From Brachionus manjavacas (taxonomy: Eukaryota; Rotifera; Eurotatoria; Ploima; Brachionidae), in NCBI GenBank assembly GCA_019054805.1, contig JAHQIY010000021.1:1128501-1192500 (forward strand): a DNA stretch of 64,000 nucleotides, written 5' to 3'. This document shows positions 18,015-27,122 of the stretch, piece after piece (within the stretch, counting starts at the first letter, position 1; each line of letters starts with the position of its first letter). Below the pieces are notes generated by a model. The model saw only the letters and a list, made by a program, of their open reading frames with translations, was not told where the DNA came from and did no database searches. The position numbers and the translations under genes were made by a program.

Positions 18015-19511
18015 GTGCAGGGCAGTGCGGTAACTACTGGTGGGTTAGATGTTAAATTAGATGCAGACACACAATCGTTAAACGTAATAGGCAATGCTAA
18101 AGTTACAGCAGAGTTTGTTAAAACGTTAGGTGTTACAGCAATAAATACGGGTTTTTTAACAGGAAACAAAGAAGGTGTGTTAAATAATATTATAAAAGGT
18201 GCCGCTATGGATATGCTAACGGCCGAAGCCGCTAAAAAAGGAATAAACCCATTGCAAAACCCAAAAGAGTATCAAGAATTATTTGCAAAATATAATCTTT
18301 CAAAAGCGGATATAATAGCGTATAATAATAGTAAGCACACTAACGATAAAGGGGACGTGGCAGGATTTGCAACAAAGGATAAAAGCAAAGTGGCAATAAA
18401 TTTAGGAAGTAAAGAGAGCGAAACCAGCAAAGGTTTTACAGATGTGTTTTGGCACGAGCAAGGGCACATAGCAGACAACGTTAACGATGTTAACGACACA
18501 GAAGCTAGAGAAAACTATGCGGATAAGTTTGAGGCAGCGGGTGGTTTTTCTACTACATTTAACGACTTTTTGTTTAGAAGCGACGAAAATGCCTTTACAA
18601 ACCAAACCATAAGCACGTATAAGGCAGAAAACAAAGCACAGTTAAACAGCAACAACGCCTTTGTTAACACCCTGCAACCCAACGATTTGGATTTTAAAAC
18701 TTATATTGCTGTAACAGAAAACGCTTTAGGCAAAAATGTTGATAAAGTAGCTAAAAAAGGTGGTATAGAAGCTACTAGGTATGCATTAGGACCAGTTGGT
18801 GAGATTGATGCAATACTTGAAGAAGCTACCGGAAAGGGAGCAATTGAAAGGGGAATAGATGGCGTTGTTGATTTTACTTCTAAGCATGGCGGGTTAGAGC
18901 GTAACTATGAAAAGTCGCAAGTTTGGGTGGATAGTGATACTTTAGAGGAAGCAAAAAATAAAGCCCAATCTTTAGGTGTAGATGACTCTGCTATTAAACA
19001 GTATAATGGCAAGTATATTATAGAAATAGTAGGTGATAGTGAAAATAGTGGAAGTAATGCTAACTACTTTAGAGTAAAACCTAATACTGGTGAATTAAAC
19101 CAAACCATAAAAGATTTTTATGATAATAAAAACACTAAAGCAACTAATACTGTACAAGAGATTTCTGATAACAATGATACAGATTTAAAAATAATGGGAG
19201 ATTTAAAGGTAGTAAATAGTAAAACCTTGGGTATAAATGATATTAGTAGAAAGACCAAAATTACACCAGAGCTTGCTACTCAGGTAAATATCAATTCTGT
19301 AGCTGGCACTTTGTGTAATCAATATAATGGATCTAGTTGTACTAATTATGGATCTGGTAGCGAAATTAGAGTTGACCCTATAAACCCTGCTCCAAAAGAC
19401 CCTGATAAAGTTTACTTTAATTTGAACCAGCCTTTAACAAAACATTACAAGCCAACTACTAAAACTACAAAGCCGGCTTGTAATGTAGAAGATAATTTAG
19501 AATGTAAATAG
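18015..19511 (+). CDS. Orphan toxin module 4
   Basis: It starts at the same GTG-CAG boundary as module 2, and its pre-toxin DNA is nearly identical to module 2 up to the junction, here LQPNDLDFKT. The unique 269-residue domain (from 18702) has an Ala/Gly-rich start, VWVDSDTLEEAKNKAQSLG, and two cysteine pairs, CNQYNGSSC and the terminal CNVEDNLECK. The longer tail is Pro- and Lys/Thr-rich. No start signal is visible. It is followed by a small and a large membrane protein and by a third membrane protein. Confidence 0.7.
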   Translation: MQGSAVTTGGLDVKLDADTQSLNVIGNAKVTAEFVKTLGVTAINTGFLTGNKEGVLNNIIKGAAMDMLTAEAAKKGINPLQNPKEYQELFAKYNLSKADIIAYNNSKHTNDKGDVAGFATKDKSKVAINLGSKESETSKGFTDVFWHEQGHIADNVNDVNDTEARENYADKFEAAGGFSTTFNDFLFRSDENAFTNQTISTYKAENKAQLNSNNAFVNTLQPNDLDFKTYIAVTENALGKNVDKVAKKGGIEATRYALGPVGEIDAILEEATGKGAIERGIDGVVDFTSKHGGLERNYEKSQVWVDSDTLEEAKNKAQSLGVDDSAIKQYNGKYIIEIVGDSENSGSNANYFRVKPNTGELNQTIKDFYDNKNTKATNTVQEISDNNDTDLKIMGDLKVVNSKTLGINDISRKTKITPELATQVNINSVAGTLCNQYNGSSCTNYGSGSEIRVDPINPAPKDPDKVYFNLNQPLTKHYKPTTKTTKPACNVEDNLECK

Positions 19512-19519
19512 GGCTTAAA

Positions 19520-19879
19520 ATGTTTATAATAAAAAAAATGTTTATTGTGGCTATTTTATTTATAGCAGTAGAATACGCTTATAATTTTATTACAAATCCT
19601 TATGGTGTTAACAATTATGCTAATTTTTTGTTTATAATATTTGCAGTTTATATTTTTATTTTAATATATTATATATTACGCATATTTTTTTATGAGTATA
19701 AAACAAAAATTAAATATTCTTTAATAGCAATGTTTATATTTAATGTATTGGTTTATCCGTTAGATATTATGAAAATAGAAGGTAATAAAAACCTCTCTAA
19801 CTTTTTTAATAATAAAGCCAAGGAGTATCGAAAGGCAGCATATATAAACAGAGATATACAAAATAGTATAAAAAAGTAA
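19520..19879 (+). CDS. Small membrane protein, probable immunity partner of module 4
   Basis: 119 residues. The first two thirds are hydrophobic (MFIIKKMFIVAILFIAVEY and a second segment) with the family motif FFYEYKTKIKYSL. Unlike its relatives it has a hydrophilic, Lys/Asn-rich tail of about 35 residues. It starts nine bases after the toxin stop; the next gene follows by one base. Confidence 0.6.
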   Translation: MFIIKKMFIVAILFIAVEYAYNFITNPYGVNNYANFLFIIFAVYIFILIYYILRIFFYEYKTKIKYSLIAMFIFNVLVYPLDIMKIEGNKNLSNFFNNKAKEYRKAAYINRDIQNSIKK

Positions 19880-19880
19880 G

Positions 19881-20861
19881 ATGTTTATAATTTTTAAAAA
19901 ATATATTAATAGTAACGCAAAAAAAATTTTAAAAATAAGTATATTGTTTTTATTATTAGTTGCAATGTTTGTGGTAACAAGTTCGGTTAGAGTTTTTTTT
20001 GAAAAACTTTCTTACTTTAATTCCTATTTCCGCTCTTTTCAGTATGTTTTTGATAATTTAAAAGTTCATATATACGGAGAATATGGATTTATAATACCAG
20101 TTATTGCAATATTTCTGGATTTTGCGTATAACGTAAATAGTTATTTTTCTGCAAAACCATTTTTTGCTGTAAGCCTTACAATATTGGTTAAGTTGTGGTT
20201 AATTTTTAAATTTAATAAGCAACATTATAAATATTTAAAGTTAGATATACTAATTTATGCTTGTATATTTTATTACTTTAGTACCGATAACGCAATTAGA
20301 TTTAGCCTTGTTAACTTGGGCTATTTTACATTTATATCTTGGGTAGACTTGTTTAATTTAATAGGCCCGCTTAAATTTGAAAAAATGTTACTTGTTTTGT
20401 TTGTTTTTAACATTGTTGTATATATATTTTTTAGATTGTATAGCTTATTGCCTAGGGCTAAAATAACACTATTTACTACCATTATAATTAGTTTTTGTAT
20501 GGTGGTATTTATTTGTTTATCTTCTTTGCAAAAATATGAGTTTATATATAACGAACATAGAGATAATGAAAATAGTTTTTATAATCAATATATATTAAAT
20601 TGTATGGCTAACGAACTGTATAGGTTTGATAATTTAGCAACCAAAGACAGAACATACTTGTTTACCGATGTTTTTCCGGCTATAAATAATTGTATACCAT
20701 GGTACGATAATTTAAGTTTTTCTTTAATGTATTATCCTTTTGTAACTTTTATTTTTATGGCAATATTTAATTGGTTTTTTGTATACTTAGGTTTTATGCT
20801 GTATATTATGTTAAATATATTATTTAAAAAGGCAAAAAACAAATTGAAACTAAAGCATTAA
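19881..20861 (+). CDS. Polytopic membrane protein, probable immunity protein of module 4
   Basis: 326 residues with about seven membrane segments. It shares VKLWLIFKFNKQHY and YYPFVTFIFM with the large partners of modules 3 and 5. A soluble loop near residues 215-265 is rich in Asp and Asn and is a candidate recognition region (inference). It ends in a Lys-rich tail. Confidence 0.6.
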   Translation: MFIIFKKYINSNAKKILKISILFLLLVAMFVVTSSVRVFFEKLSYFNSYFRSFQYVFDNLKVHIYGEYGFIIPVIAIFLDFAYNVNSYFSAKPFFAVSLTILVKLWLIFKFNKQHYKYLKLDILIYACIFYYFSTDNAIRFSLVNLGYFTFISWVDLFNLIGPLKFEKMLLVLFVFNIVVYIFFRLYSLLPRAKITLFTTIIISFCMVVFICLSSLQKYEFIYNEHRDNENSFYNQYILNCMANELYRFDNLATKDRTYLFTDVFPAINNCIPWYDNLSFSLMYYPFVTFIFMAIFNWFFVYLGFMLYIMLNILFKKAKNKLKLKH

Positions 20862-20918
20862 ATTTAACTAATGTGTTGGCTTACAAAACAAGCAATATCT
20901 TAACGGAGCATTTAAAGT

Positions 20919-21713
20919 ATGTTAGAAGTTTTTTTTTACAGTATTGGCTACAATTTAGCATCAATTTTGCTTTATAGCTTTATATATTTTTTATATTGTA
21001 TAGTTTTTATAATTATTGTTACTGCGTTTGTATGCAATATTAATAAAAATAAAGCAATATGGGTATCTTTTATTGGTTTTTTGTTAATAACTCTGTTTAT
21101 TAAATGGTATACAGTAAATTTTACCACTGTTGTTTTTAAATTAAATACAGTAATATACTGTATTGTATTAGCACCTGTTTTATATATAGCTTTTAGGTAT
21201 TTAAATTGTATGTGGCGTGTGTTTGTTGTGTTTAATGTAGGGTTGTTTCCAATTTTATTTAATATATTTTATCATGTTAAAAAATCTGCAAATATAACAA
21301 AATTAAAGCTATGCATTTTTTACGATTGTAGGGGATTAAGTTATACAGAGTATTTTTTTGTGGTTATTGGTTATTGCTTTGCAGTAATGTTATTTATAAT
21401 ATGCTGTTGGCTTATTGCGTTATTTGGGGTTAGATATATAGAAAAACTTAAATTAAAAAGTAGTAAATTAAATAAATTGATAATATACAGGCTAATAAAA
21501 CTTTTTGTACTGTGTTATGTTTTTATATTATCAACAATGTTTTGTGGATTAATATTAATAAACGCTGTAGCATTCGGGTTATTTATTTTTTACAATAACA
21601 AAATGTTAGTTTTATTTATTGCAGTATTAATTATTGGGTTGTTAGTATTAGTAATATGTAGGCAACTATTTTTACTATATAAGCGTTATAAACCTTGGTT
21701 GCAACAAAAATAA
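20919..21713 (+). CDS. Polytopic membrane protein, possible orphan immunity gene
   Basis: 264 residues, six to seven membrane segments, unusually many Cys residues for this region, and a Lys/Leu-rich loop YIEKLKLKSSKLNKLI near 175-190. CGGAG precedes the ATG. It resembles none of the other immunity proteins clearly and has no toxin domain directly before it, so it may be the survivor of a deleted module. The 140 bases after it hold no gene and lead into module 5. Confidence 0.45.
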   Translation: MLEVFFYSIGYNLASILLYSFIYFLYCIVFIIIVTAFVCNINKNKAIWVSFIGFLLITLFIKWYTVNFTTVVFKLNTVIYCIVLAPVLYIAFRYLNCMWRVFVVFNVGLFPILFNIFYHVKKSANITKLKLCIFYDCRGLSYTEYFFVVIGYCFAVMLFIICCWLIALFGVRYIEKLKLKSSKLNKLIIYRLIKLFVLCYVFILSTMFCGLILINAVAFGLFIFYNNKMLVLFIAVLIIGLLVLVICRQLFLLYKRYKPWLQQK

Positions 21714-21818
21714 AAGTTAGTATAGTAAAGTTTATAAAAATTAGTTATACTTAATATAGCAATTATAGTTATAATTAAAATTAAAATACATAATAAGTAA
21801 AAAAAAACAAATAAACAA

Positions 21819-22664
21819 ATGGCAAGCATTACAATTACAACTGCAGTTATAAGTACCAACCAAACCATAAGCACGTATAAGGCAGAAAACAAAGCACAGT
21901 TAAACAGCAACAACGCCTTTGTTAACACCCTGCAACCCAACAATTTGGATTATAAAACCGTTATACACAGTTTTGATAATAGCATAACAGAGGCTGTAGA
22001 TAAGGCAGTTGTTAGTTCTGCGGTTGGTGTTTTAGGATTGGTATCTAAGCCAATAGATCTTGCTGATACAGTTACTAGCATAACTACTGGTAAGGGTATA
22101 GCAGACCATATTAATGATGCTTTAAAGCCAAATAGTTTAAGTGTAATAACTATAGATAGCGATAGCTTAGAAGAAGCAAACAGTAAAATTGAGCAGGCTG
22201 GTTTAGATAAAAATAAAGTTGAAATTACAGAAATAAATAATAAATTTGTAATTACTGCTTTTGGCTACAATAACGGTTCTTTTACGGATAATAATACTGG
22301 TTTGCGTTTGAGGACTCACCTACAAGTATCTTTTCAAGATAAATCTTCGTTTCTTGATGGCTTAACTGTTACAGGGCTAAATAGAAATAATATAGTAAAA
22401 GATTATTATAACGGAGTTACTAATAATACTACTAGTAAGGTTATATCTAACACTGTGCAACAAGATGTTGAGAATTTAAAAAAATTAAATGCTGTTAATA
22501 ATCAACATTACAGATACTTTGAGAGTAAGTACAGTAAAGGCGGTTATGGAGAGTATAACGATAACTCTGTAACAGGTTCTTTATGCAGAGCCAATGAAGG
22601 GAATAATTGCAGTAGCTATGGTACAGGTAGCAGTATAGATATACCAGTTATTAAAAATAATTAG
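21819..22664 (+). CDS. Orphan toxin module 5 (short pre-toxin)
   Basis: Only the last 35 residues of the shared pre-toxin remain (from TNQTISTYKAEN at about 21854), so the HExxH part is missing. An ATG at 21819 adds twelve unrelated residues. The 234-residue unique domain (from 21960) has a hydrophobic first segment VVSSAVGVLGLVSKPIDLAD, then TIDSDSLEEANSKIEQAG, and the pair CRANEGNNC near the end. Its last 35 residues follow modules 1 and 4 closely (SVTGSLC then GTGSSIDI). Two membrane proteins follow. Confidence 0.65.
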   Translation: MASITITTAVISTNQTISTYKAENKAQLNSNNAFVNTLQPNNLDYKTVIHSFDNSITEAVDKAVVSSAVGVLGLVSKPIDLADTVTSITTGKGIADHINDALKPNSLSVITIDSDSLEEANSKIEQAGLDKNKVEITEINNKFVITAFGYNNGSFTDNNTGLRLRTHLQVSFQDKSSFLDGLTVTGLNRNNIVKDYYNGVTNNTTSKVISNTVQQDVENLKKLNAVNNQHYRYFESKYSKGGYGEYNDNSVTGSLCRANEGNNCSSYGTGSSIDIPVIKNN

Positions 22665-22675
22665 GAGAATTAAAA

Positions 22676-22948
22676 GTGGCTTTGTTTAAAAAGTTTATAA
22701 TTTTAGTATTACTATTTAAACTTATAAACCATATTTATGCAAGTGTTTTGGGTTTTGGTTTAGGTTTTGATAGTAGAGAAATATATATATTTATAATTAT
22801 ACTTATCTTTATTTTTTATTTATTTTATAAATTATTTGTTTTAAAATTTTTTTATGAATATAAAAGTACTATAAAATACGCACTAATAACTTTATTATTT
22901 TTTATTATTACTTTTGGTTATAATTTTCAGTTATTATTTTTTAATTAA
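22676..22948 (+). CDS. Small membrane protein, probable immunity partner of module 5
   Basis: 90 residues from a GTG preceded by AGGAG. It starts MALFKKFIILVLLFKLINH, has two to three membrane segments, and carries VLKFFYEYKSTIKYALI like its counterparts in modules 3 and 4. Confidence 0.6.
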   Translation: MALFKKFIILVLLFKLINHIYASVLGFGLGFDSREIYIFIIILIFIFYLFYKLFVLKFFYEYKSTIKYALITLLFFIITFGYNFQLLFFN

Positions 22949-22967
22949 AATTAGGTTGTTACATATT

Positions 22968-23822
22968 ATGTTAAATATACCATTACGTTATGTTAAGTAT
23001 TTTTTACTGTTTTTATCTTTTTTATTACTTTTCTTTTTATCTATTTATATAAAATACTTAATTAATATTTTATTTATAAAAATCTATTCTAATAATAGTT
23101 TAATGGGTATTATAGATAATGTTTATTATGAAACTCCTATATTTACATTCTATATATTCTTTAATTCTATGATTATAATTTCATTAAAACTATGGTTACT
23201 ATTTAAATTTAATAATAAGCAGTGGCTTAAATATAGATATTTTATTTATGTTTTTTTAATAATAATGTTTTTAATTTGGCTAATAAGTTATTTTAAAATA
23301 AATGATAATGTATACAAAGATTTTAATTTAGAAATAACAGAACTACTCTTTGGTTTTCGTCAAGTAGAAGCAGTACTACAGTATTTCTTTCCAGTATTCT
23401 ATGATTACTTTAATACATACATAGTTGGTAATAATTTAGGAGATAAGCTTGTAGCGTATTATTATCTCTTATTTTCTCTTTTTACTAATATAAGATTTAA
23501 AGTTATTTTACTAGCTTTACTGTTTGTTGCTTTTTATGTAACCAAAAAATTATACTATAAAGATACTAATATTAAGCATAAACTAGCGGTTACATTTGCA
23601 GTTACTACATTTATTTGTGTTACATCTTTTTTTATATCAAATAGCAATAGTTTTATAATACAGTTTATACTAAAACATATTATTGTAGAGTGGCTTCAGA
23701 TGATACCCTTTACCACGTTTATAATATTAAGCTTTGTAATATTAAATATAATATATATAGTATTGTATTTGTATAGGTTTATAATTGGTGTTACAAAAAG
23801 GATAAAAGCAAAGTGGCAATAA
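22968..23822 (+). CDS. Polytopic membrane protein, probable immunity protein of module 5
   Basis: About 284 residues from the ATG at 22968; the frame is open further upstream but without a good start. It has about seven membrane segments, with SLKLWLLFKFNNKQW and PFTTFIILSFVILNIIYI as in the module-3 protein. Its last residues (RIKAKWQ) and its TAA are read from the first bases of the next module's pre-toxin in another frame, so the two genes overlap at a recombination joint. Confidence 0.6.
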   Translation: MLNIPLRYVKYFLLFLSFLLLFFLSIYIKYLINILFIKIYSNNSLMGIIDNVYYETPIFTFYIFFNSMIIISLKLWLLFKFNNKQWLKYRYFIYVFLIIMFLIWLISYFKINDNVYKDFNLEITELLFGFRQVEAVLQYFFPVFYDYFNTYIVGNNLGDKLVAYYYLLFSLFTNIRFKVILLALLFVAFYVTKKLYYKDTNIKHKLAVTFAVTTFICVTSFFISNSNSFIIQFILKHIIVEWLQMIPFTTFIILSFVILNIIYIVLYLYRFIIGVTKRIKAKWQ

Positions 23823-24922
23823 ATTTAGGAAGTAAAGAGAGCGAAACCAGCAAAGGTTTTACAGATTTGTTATGGCACGAGCAAGGGCACATAGCAGACA
23901 ACGTTAACGATATTAACGACACACAAGCTAGAGAAAACTATGCGGATAAGTTTGCGGCAGCGGGTGGATTTTCTACTACAGTAAACGACTTTTTGTTTAG
24001 AGACAACGAACATGCCTTTACCAACCAAACCATAAGCACGTATAAGGCAGAAAACAAAGCACAGTTAAACAGCAACAACGCCTTTGTTAGCACCCTGCAA
24101 CCCAATAATTTGGATTATAAAACGCATTTAATTGCGGTTAATAAAAAATATGATTCTTATATAAAAAAACCAACAGAGGTATTAACAAGTGACGCTATGC
24201 AGTATGCAGCTATAGCTACTGAAATCATACCCCCATTAAAAATTGTTTCTACTCCAATTAAAATAGTAGCTGGCGTTGGTGAGGCGGTAGGTAATTTAGA
24301 TACCGTTAGTAGGTTGTTAAATGGTAAATCTGTGCCGGAGATTGTTAAAGACTCTGGTGTAATTAACTGGCCTGGTTCAATAGATTCTTATATTTATGTA
24401 GAAAACGATACTAAAAAAGAAGCTTTAGACGTATTATCTGCTTATGGTTTAGATGAAAATAATTCTTATATTCAAGAGAATAAATATAACAACAAAACCA
24501 CATATTCTTTTGCTATAACAGGAGTAATTGAGCCGTTAAACAATACAAGTCCTAATGTGCCAATTTTAAAGTATAACGCTAGCGAGAAAAATATGGAGGA
24601 TTTAAGTAAATATTTAAATAATGACTCTTTAATTTATAAGGAAACTGTAGCTATAGAGCACAACGAAGATAAAAATCTTGCAAATATTATAAATAAAGGT
24701 TTTAACGGAGAAGATGGTAAAACTGTAGTTTTTGCACCTATAAATAAAGATAATTTTTTGGACTATAATAAGTTTGATAAAACGGACTTGGGGGGAATAT
24801 TAAATGATAAGGGCGGATTAAACACAAATTCTGTAGCAGCTTATGCTTGCGTTCAATCTAAATCTTGCTCTAATAATTATTTTGGTAGCCCTGAATTACC
24901 TACAGGTAAAATAAGAGATTAG
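23801..24922 (+). CDS. Orphan toxin module 6
   Basis: It enters the pre-toxin at KDKSKVAIN, overlapping the preceding immunity gene, and keeps LWHEQGHIADN and the junction motif; it has no start signal. The 265-residue unique domain (from 24125) has a hydrophobic region IATEIIPPLKIVSTPIKIVA, then VENDTKKEALDVLSAYG, a diverged form of the SDTLEEA module, and the close cysteine pair CVQSKSC near the end. It is followed 39 bases later by a single 379-residue membrane protein. Confidence 0.67.
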   Translation, partial: DKSKVAINLGSKESETSKGFTDLLWHEQGHIADNVNDINDTQARENYADKFAAAGGFSTTVNDFLFRDNEHAFTNQTISTYKAENKAQLNSNNAFVSTLQPNNLDYKTHLIAVNKKYDSYIKKPTEVLTSDAMQYAAIATEIIPPLKIVSTPIKIVAGVGEAVGNLDTVSRLLNGKSVPEIVKDSGVINWPGSIDSYIYVENDTKKEALDVLSAYGLDENNSYIQENKYNNKTTYSFAITGVIEPLNNTSPNVPILKYNASEKNMEDLSKYLNNDSLIYKETVAIEHNEDKNLANIINKGFNGEDGKTVVFAPINKDNFLDYNKFDKTDLGGILNDKGGLNTNSVAAYACVQSKSCSNNYFGSPELPTGKIRD

Positions 24923-24961
24923 TTTTTAGTATTTAATTAGTTACTTAAAAGAGAATGTAAA

Positions 24962-26101
24962 ATGAACAGTCTTTCTTTAAAAAATTTTGTATTACTAGTA
25001 TTATTGTGCTTTATTATTTTTTCTAAAGAGCTAGGTATATTGCTTGTAAGTCATTATCAGTTATTTGCATATTTGGGGCTATGGGTATTTATATCTATAC
25101 TTTCTTGGTTAATTTATAAATATATATTTTCTATTTACTTTGTTTTATATAACAATCAAGCCAAACATTTATTAGCAGTAAACACTTTTAGCATTTTTTT
25201 TAAAAGTGTAAATTATATTAGCTATATTTCTTTGTTTGATTTTGCTACTATATTAATTTTTTTATTAATAATTAAAAACCGCCAACATTATAAATTTTAT
25301 TTAGCAATTATTGGTGTTGTAATATTAACATCTATTATTAGCATAATATTTATTATTGTTAATGTTCCTTATATCATTAATGTAAGCCTAGCAAGATTTA
25401 TGTTGTTTATATCTTATTATAAATTATTAAATAAAATACTTTTTGTTGTTGGAGAAGGTTTTAAAATATGTATTGTGTATTGCTTTTATGCTATAGTAAT
25501 TTTTGCACCAATTTATATAATATGGCTATCTACTAAATTTAGTAGTTTATTTAGTTTGAGCAAAAGACAAGAGAGTATTTTATTTTTTATAATTGTGGGT
25601 GTTTTTATATGTAAAGCGATAGGGGATCCAGTGTTCTTTTTTTACTCTAAGTTGGCAAGAAATAACTTTGTTCTTGATAATGTTGTTTTGTACGTAGTAG
25701 GCATTTATTTATTTGTATTGTTTATGGGTTTTTGTATTAATTTGTTTTTACGAGGTTTTTTTGTTTTAAATGTTTTTTCTTGGTTACAAAAAAATACAAA
25801 CATTAAAACTTATAAAAAATATAAATTATTATTGTTGTCATTATTATCTATAATTGTTGTTGTATATGTATTTTATAATTTTTTTCCTCACAAACCTCTT
25901 CTGAATTATGATGTAGTAGCTTCTTTTGTTTCTGATAGTTATTTATTAGCAGTGATGGTAATGTATTTTCAATCTTTAGTGTTTGCGGATTTATGTATAA
26001 GCATAGCTATTGTAATGTTTGTAGTAATTATGCTAATTTGGTTTTCTTTATTGTCTGTAATAAAATATTTGCAACAAAGGATAAAAGCAAAGTGGCAATA
26101 A
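24962..26101 (+). CDS. Polytopic membrane protein, probable immunity protein of module 6
   Basis: 379 residues with about nine membrane segments, not clearly related to the other immunity types. AAAGAGAA precedes the ATG. As with module 5, its last residues (QQRIKAKWQ) and its stop are supplied by the next module's pre-toxin in another frame, which means the original 3' end has been replaced or trimmed by recombination. Confidence 0.58.
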   Translation: MNSLSLKNFVLLVLLCFIIFSKELGILLVSHYQLFAYLGLWVFISILSWLIYKYIFSIYFVLYNNQAKHLLAVNTFSIFFKSVNYISYISLFDFATILIFLLIIKNRQHYKFYLAIIGVVILTSIISIIFIIVNVPYIINVSLARFMLFISYYKLLNKILFVVGEGFKICIVYCFYAIVIFAPIYIIWLSTKFSSLFSLSKRQESILFFIIVGVFICKAIGDPVFFFYSKLARNNFVLDNVVLYVVGIYLFVLFMGFCINLFLRGFFVLNVFSWLQKNTNIKTYKKYKLLLLSLLSIIVVVYVFYNFFPHKPLLNYDVVASFVSDSYLLAVMVMYFQSLVFADLCISIAIVMFVVIMLIWFSLLSVIKYLQQRIKAKWQ

Positions 26102-27069
26102 ATTTAGGAAGTAAAGAGAGCGAAACCAGCAAAGGTTTTACAGATTTGTTATGGCACGAGCAAGGGCACATAGCAGACAACGTTAACGATATTAACGATA
26201 CACAAGCTAGAGAAAACTATGCGGATAAGTTTGCGGCAGCGGGTGGTTTTTCTACTACATTTAACGACTTTTTGTTTAGAGACAACGAACATGCCTTTAC
26301 CAACCAAAGCATAAGCACGTATAAGGCAGAAAACAAAGCACAGTTAAACAGCAACAACGCCTTTGTTAACACCCTGCAACCCAACAATTTGGATTATAAA
26401 ACTTATTTAAAAGATGGTAAGGTTATAATAAAAAATGATGATTTAAACATTAATTCTGTTTTTGATGCTAAAAAGCAAGGGTTAACTATTCAATTTTTTG
26501 AAAATAAAGTGCTATCTGATAGTTTAAAAACTACAAACAAAGATATGGCAAATGCTGTTGAAATAAAACCTATAGAAGGGGTAAGTATTAATGATAGCGA
26601 TGAAGCTAGATTGTATGATATAAAAAATAGAGTGTTTAGCACTTTGTCGGGCAAAGAAGAGACTGTATTGCTGCCTAAAGCTTTAGTAGATACAGTAAAT
26701 TCGTTAGATGATATAAACACAACTTTAAAGCCTTTATTAACAAAAAACATTAACTTGCCTAGTTTAGCATTTAGCTATATAAACGAAGGAATACAAGTTT
26801 TTTCAACAAATAATAATTTAAAAGCTGGCTTAACAAAAATAGATAATACTATGTCCGCACTTAACCCTTTAGGGGCGTTAATACTATCATCGCAAAGTAT
26901 AGTTAATGATTTACATAACAAGCAACAGCATTCTACTATTAGTGCTACTAGTGCACTGTTACAAGAGTGGAGCTCAACGTATACTCCTGCACCTTGGAAA
27001 AATAATAAAGAAACAAACAGTATGACTAATTTTTATAAAGAATTAGCAGCTAAACATAGTAAAGAATAA
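26068..27069 (+). CDS. Orphan toxin module 7
   Basis: It enters the pre-toxin at FATKDKSK inside the end of the preceding immunity gene and retains LWHEQGHIADN and the junction motif. The 221-residue unique domain (from 26404) differs from the rest: it has no cysteine pair, no SDTLEEA module, and ends in a hydrophilic NFYKELAAKHSKE. Hydrophobic stretches occur near MSALNPLGALILSSQ. There is no start signal. It is followed by a 256-residue membrane protein. Confidence 0.65.
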   Translation, partial: FATKDKSKVAINLGSKESETSKGFTDLLWHEQGHIADNVNDINDTQARENYADKFAAAGGFSTTFNDFLFRDNEHAFTNQSISTYKAENKAQLNSNNAFVNTLQPNNLDYKTYLKDGKVIIKNDDLNINSVFDAKKQGLTIQFFENKVLSDSLKTTNKDMANAVEIKPIEGVSINDSDEARLYDIKNRVFSTLSGKEETVLLPKALVDTVNSLDDINTTLKPLLTKNINLPSLAFSYINEGIQVFSTNNNLKAGLTKIDNTMSALNPLGALILSSQSIVNDLHNKQQHSTISATSALLQEWSSTYTPAPWKNNKETNSMTNFYKELAAKHSKE

Positions 27070-27122
27070 TAAAGTTGATTTGTTATAATTGCATTACAAT
27101 TAAAGTAGGTTGCTTAAGAAGT

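Noticed and set aside
25993..26067. N-terminal extension of toxin module 7 starting MYKHSYCNVCSN.
   Set aside because: This stretch is the end of the preceding immunity gene read in another frame; homology to the pre-toxin begins at about 26068.
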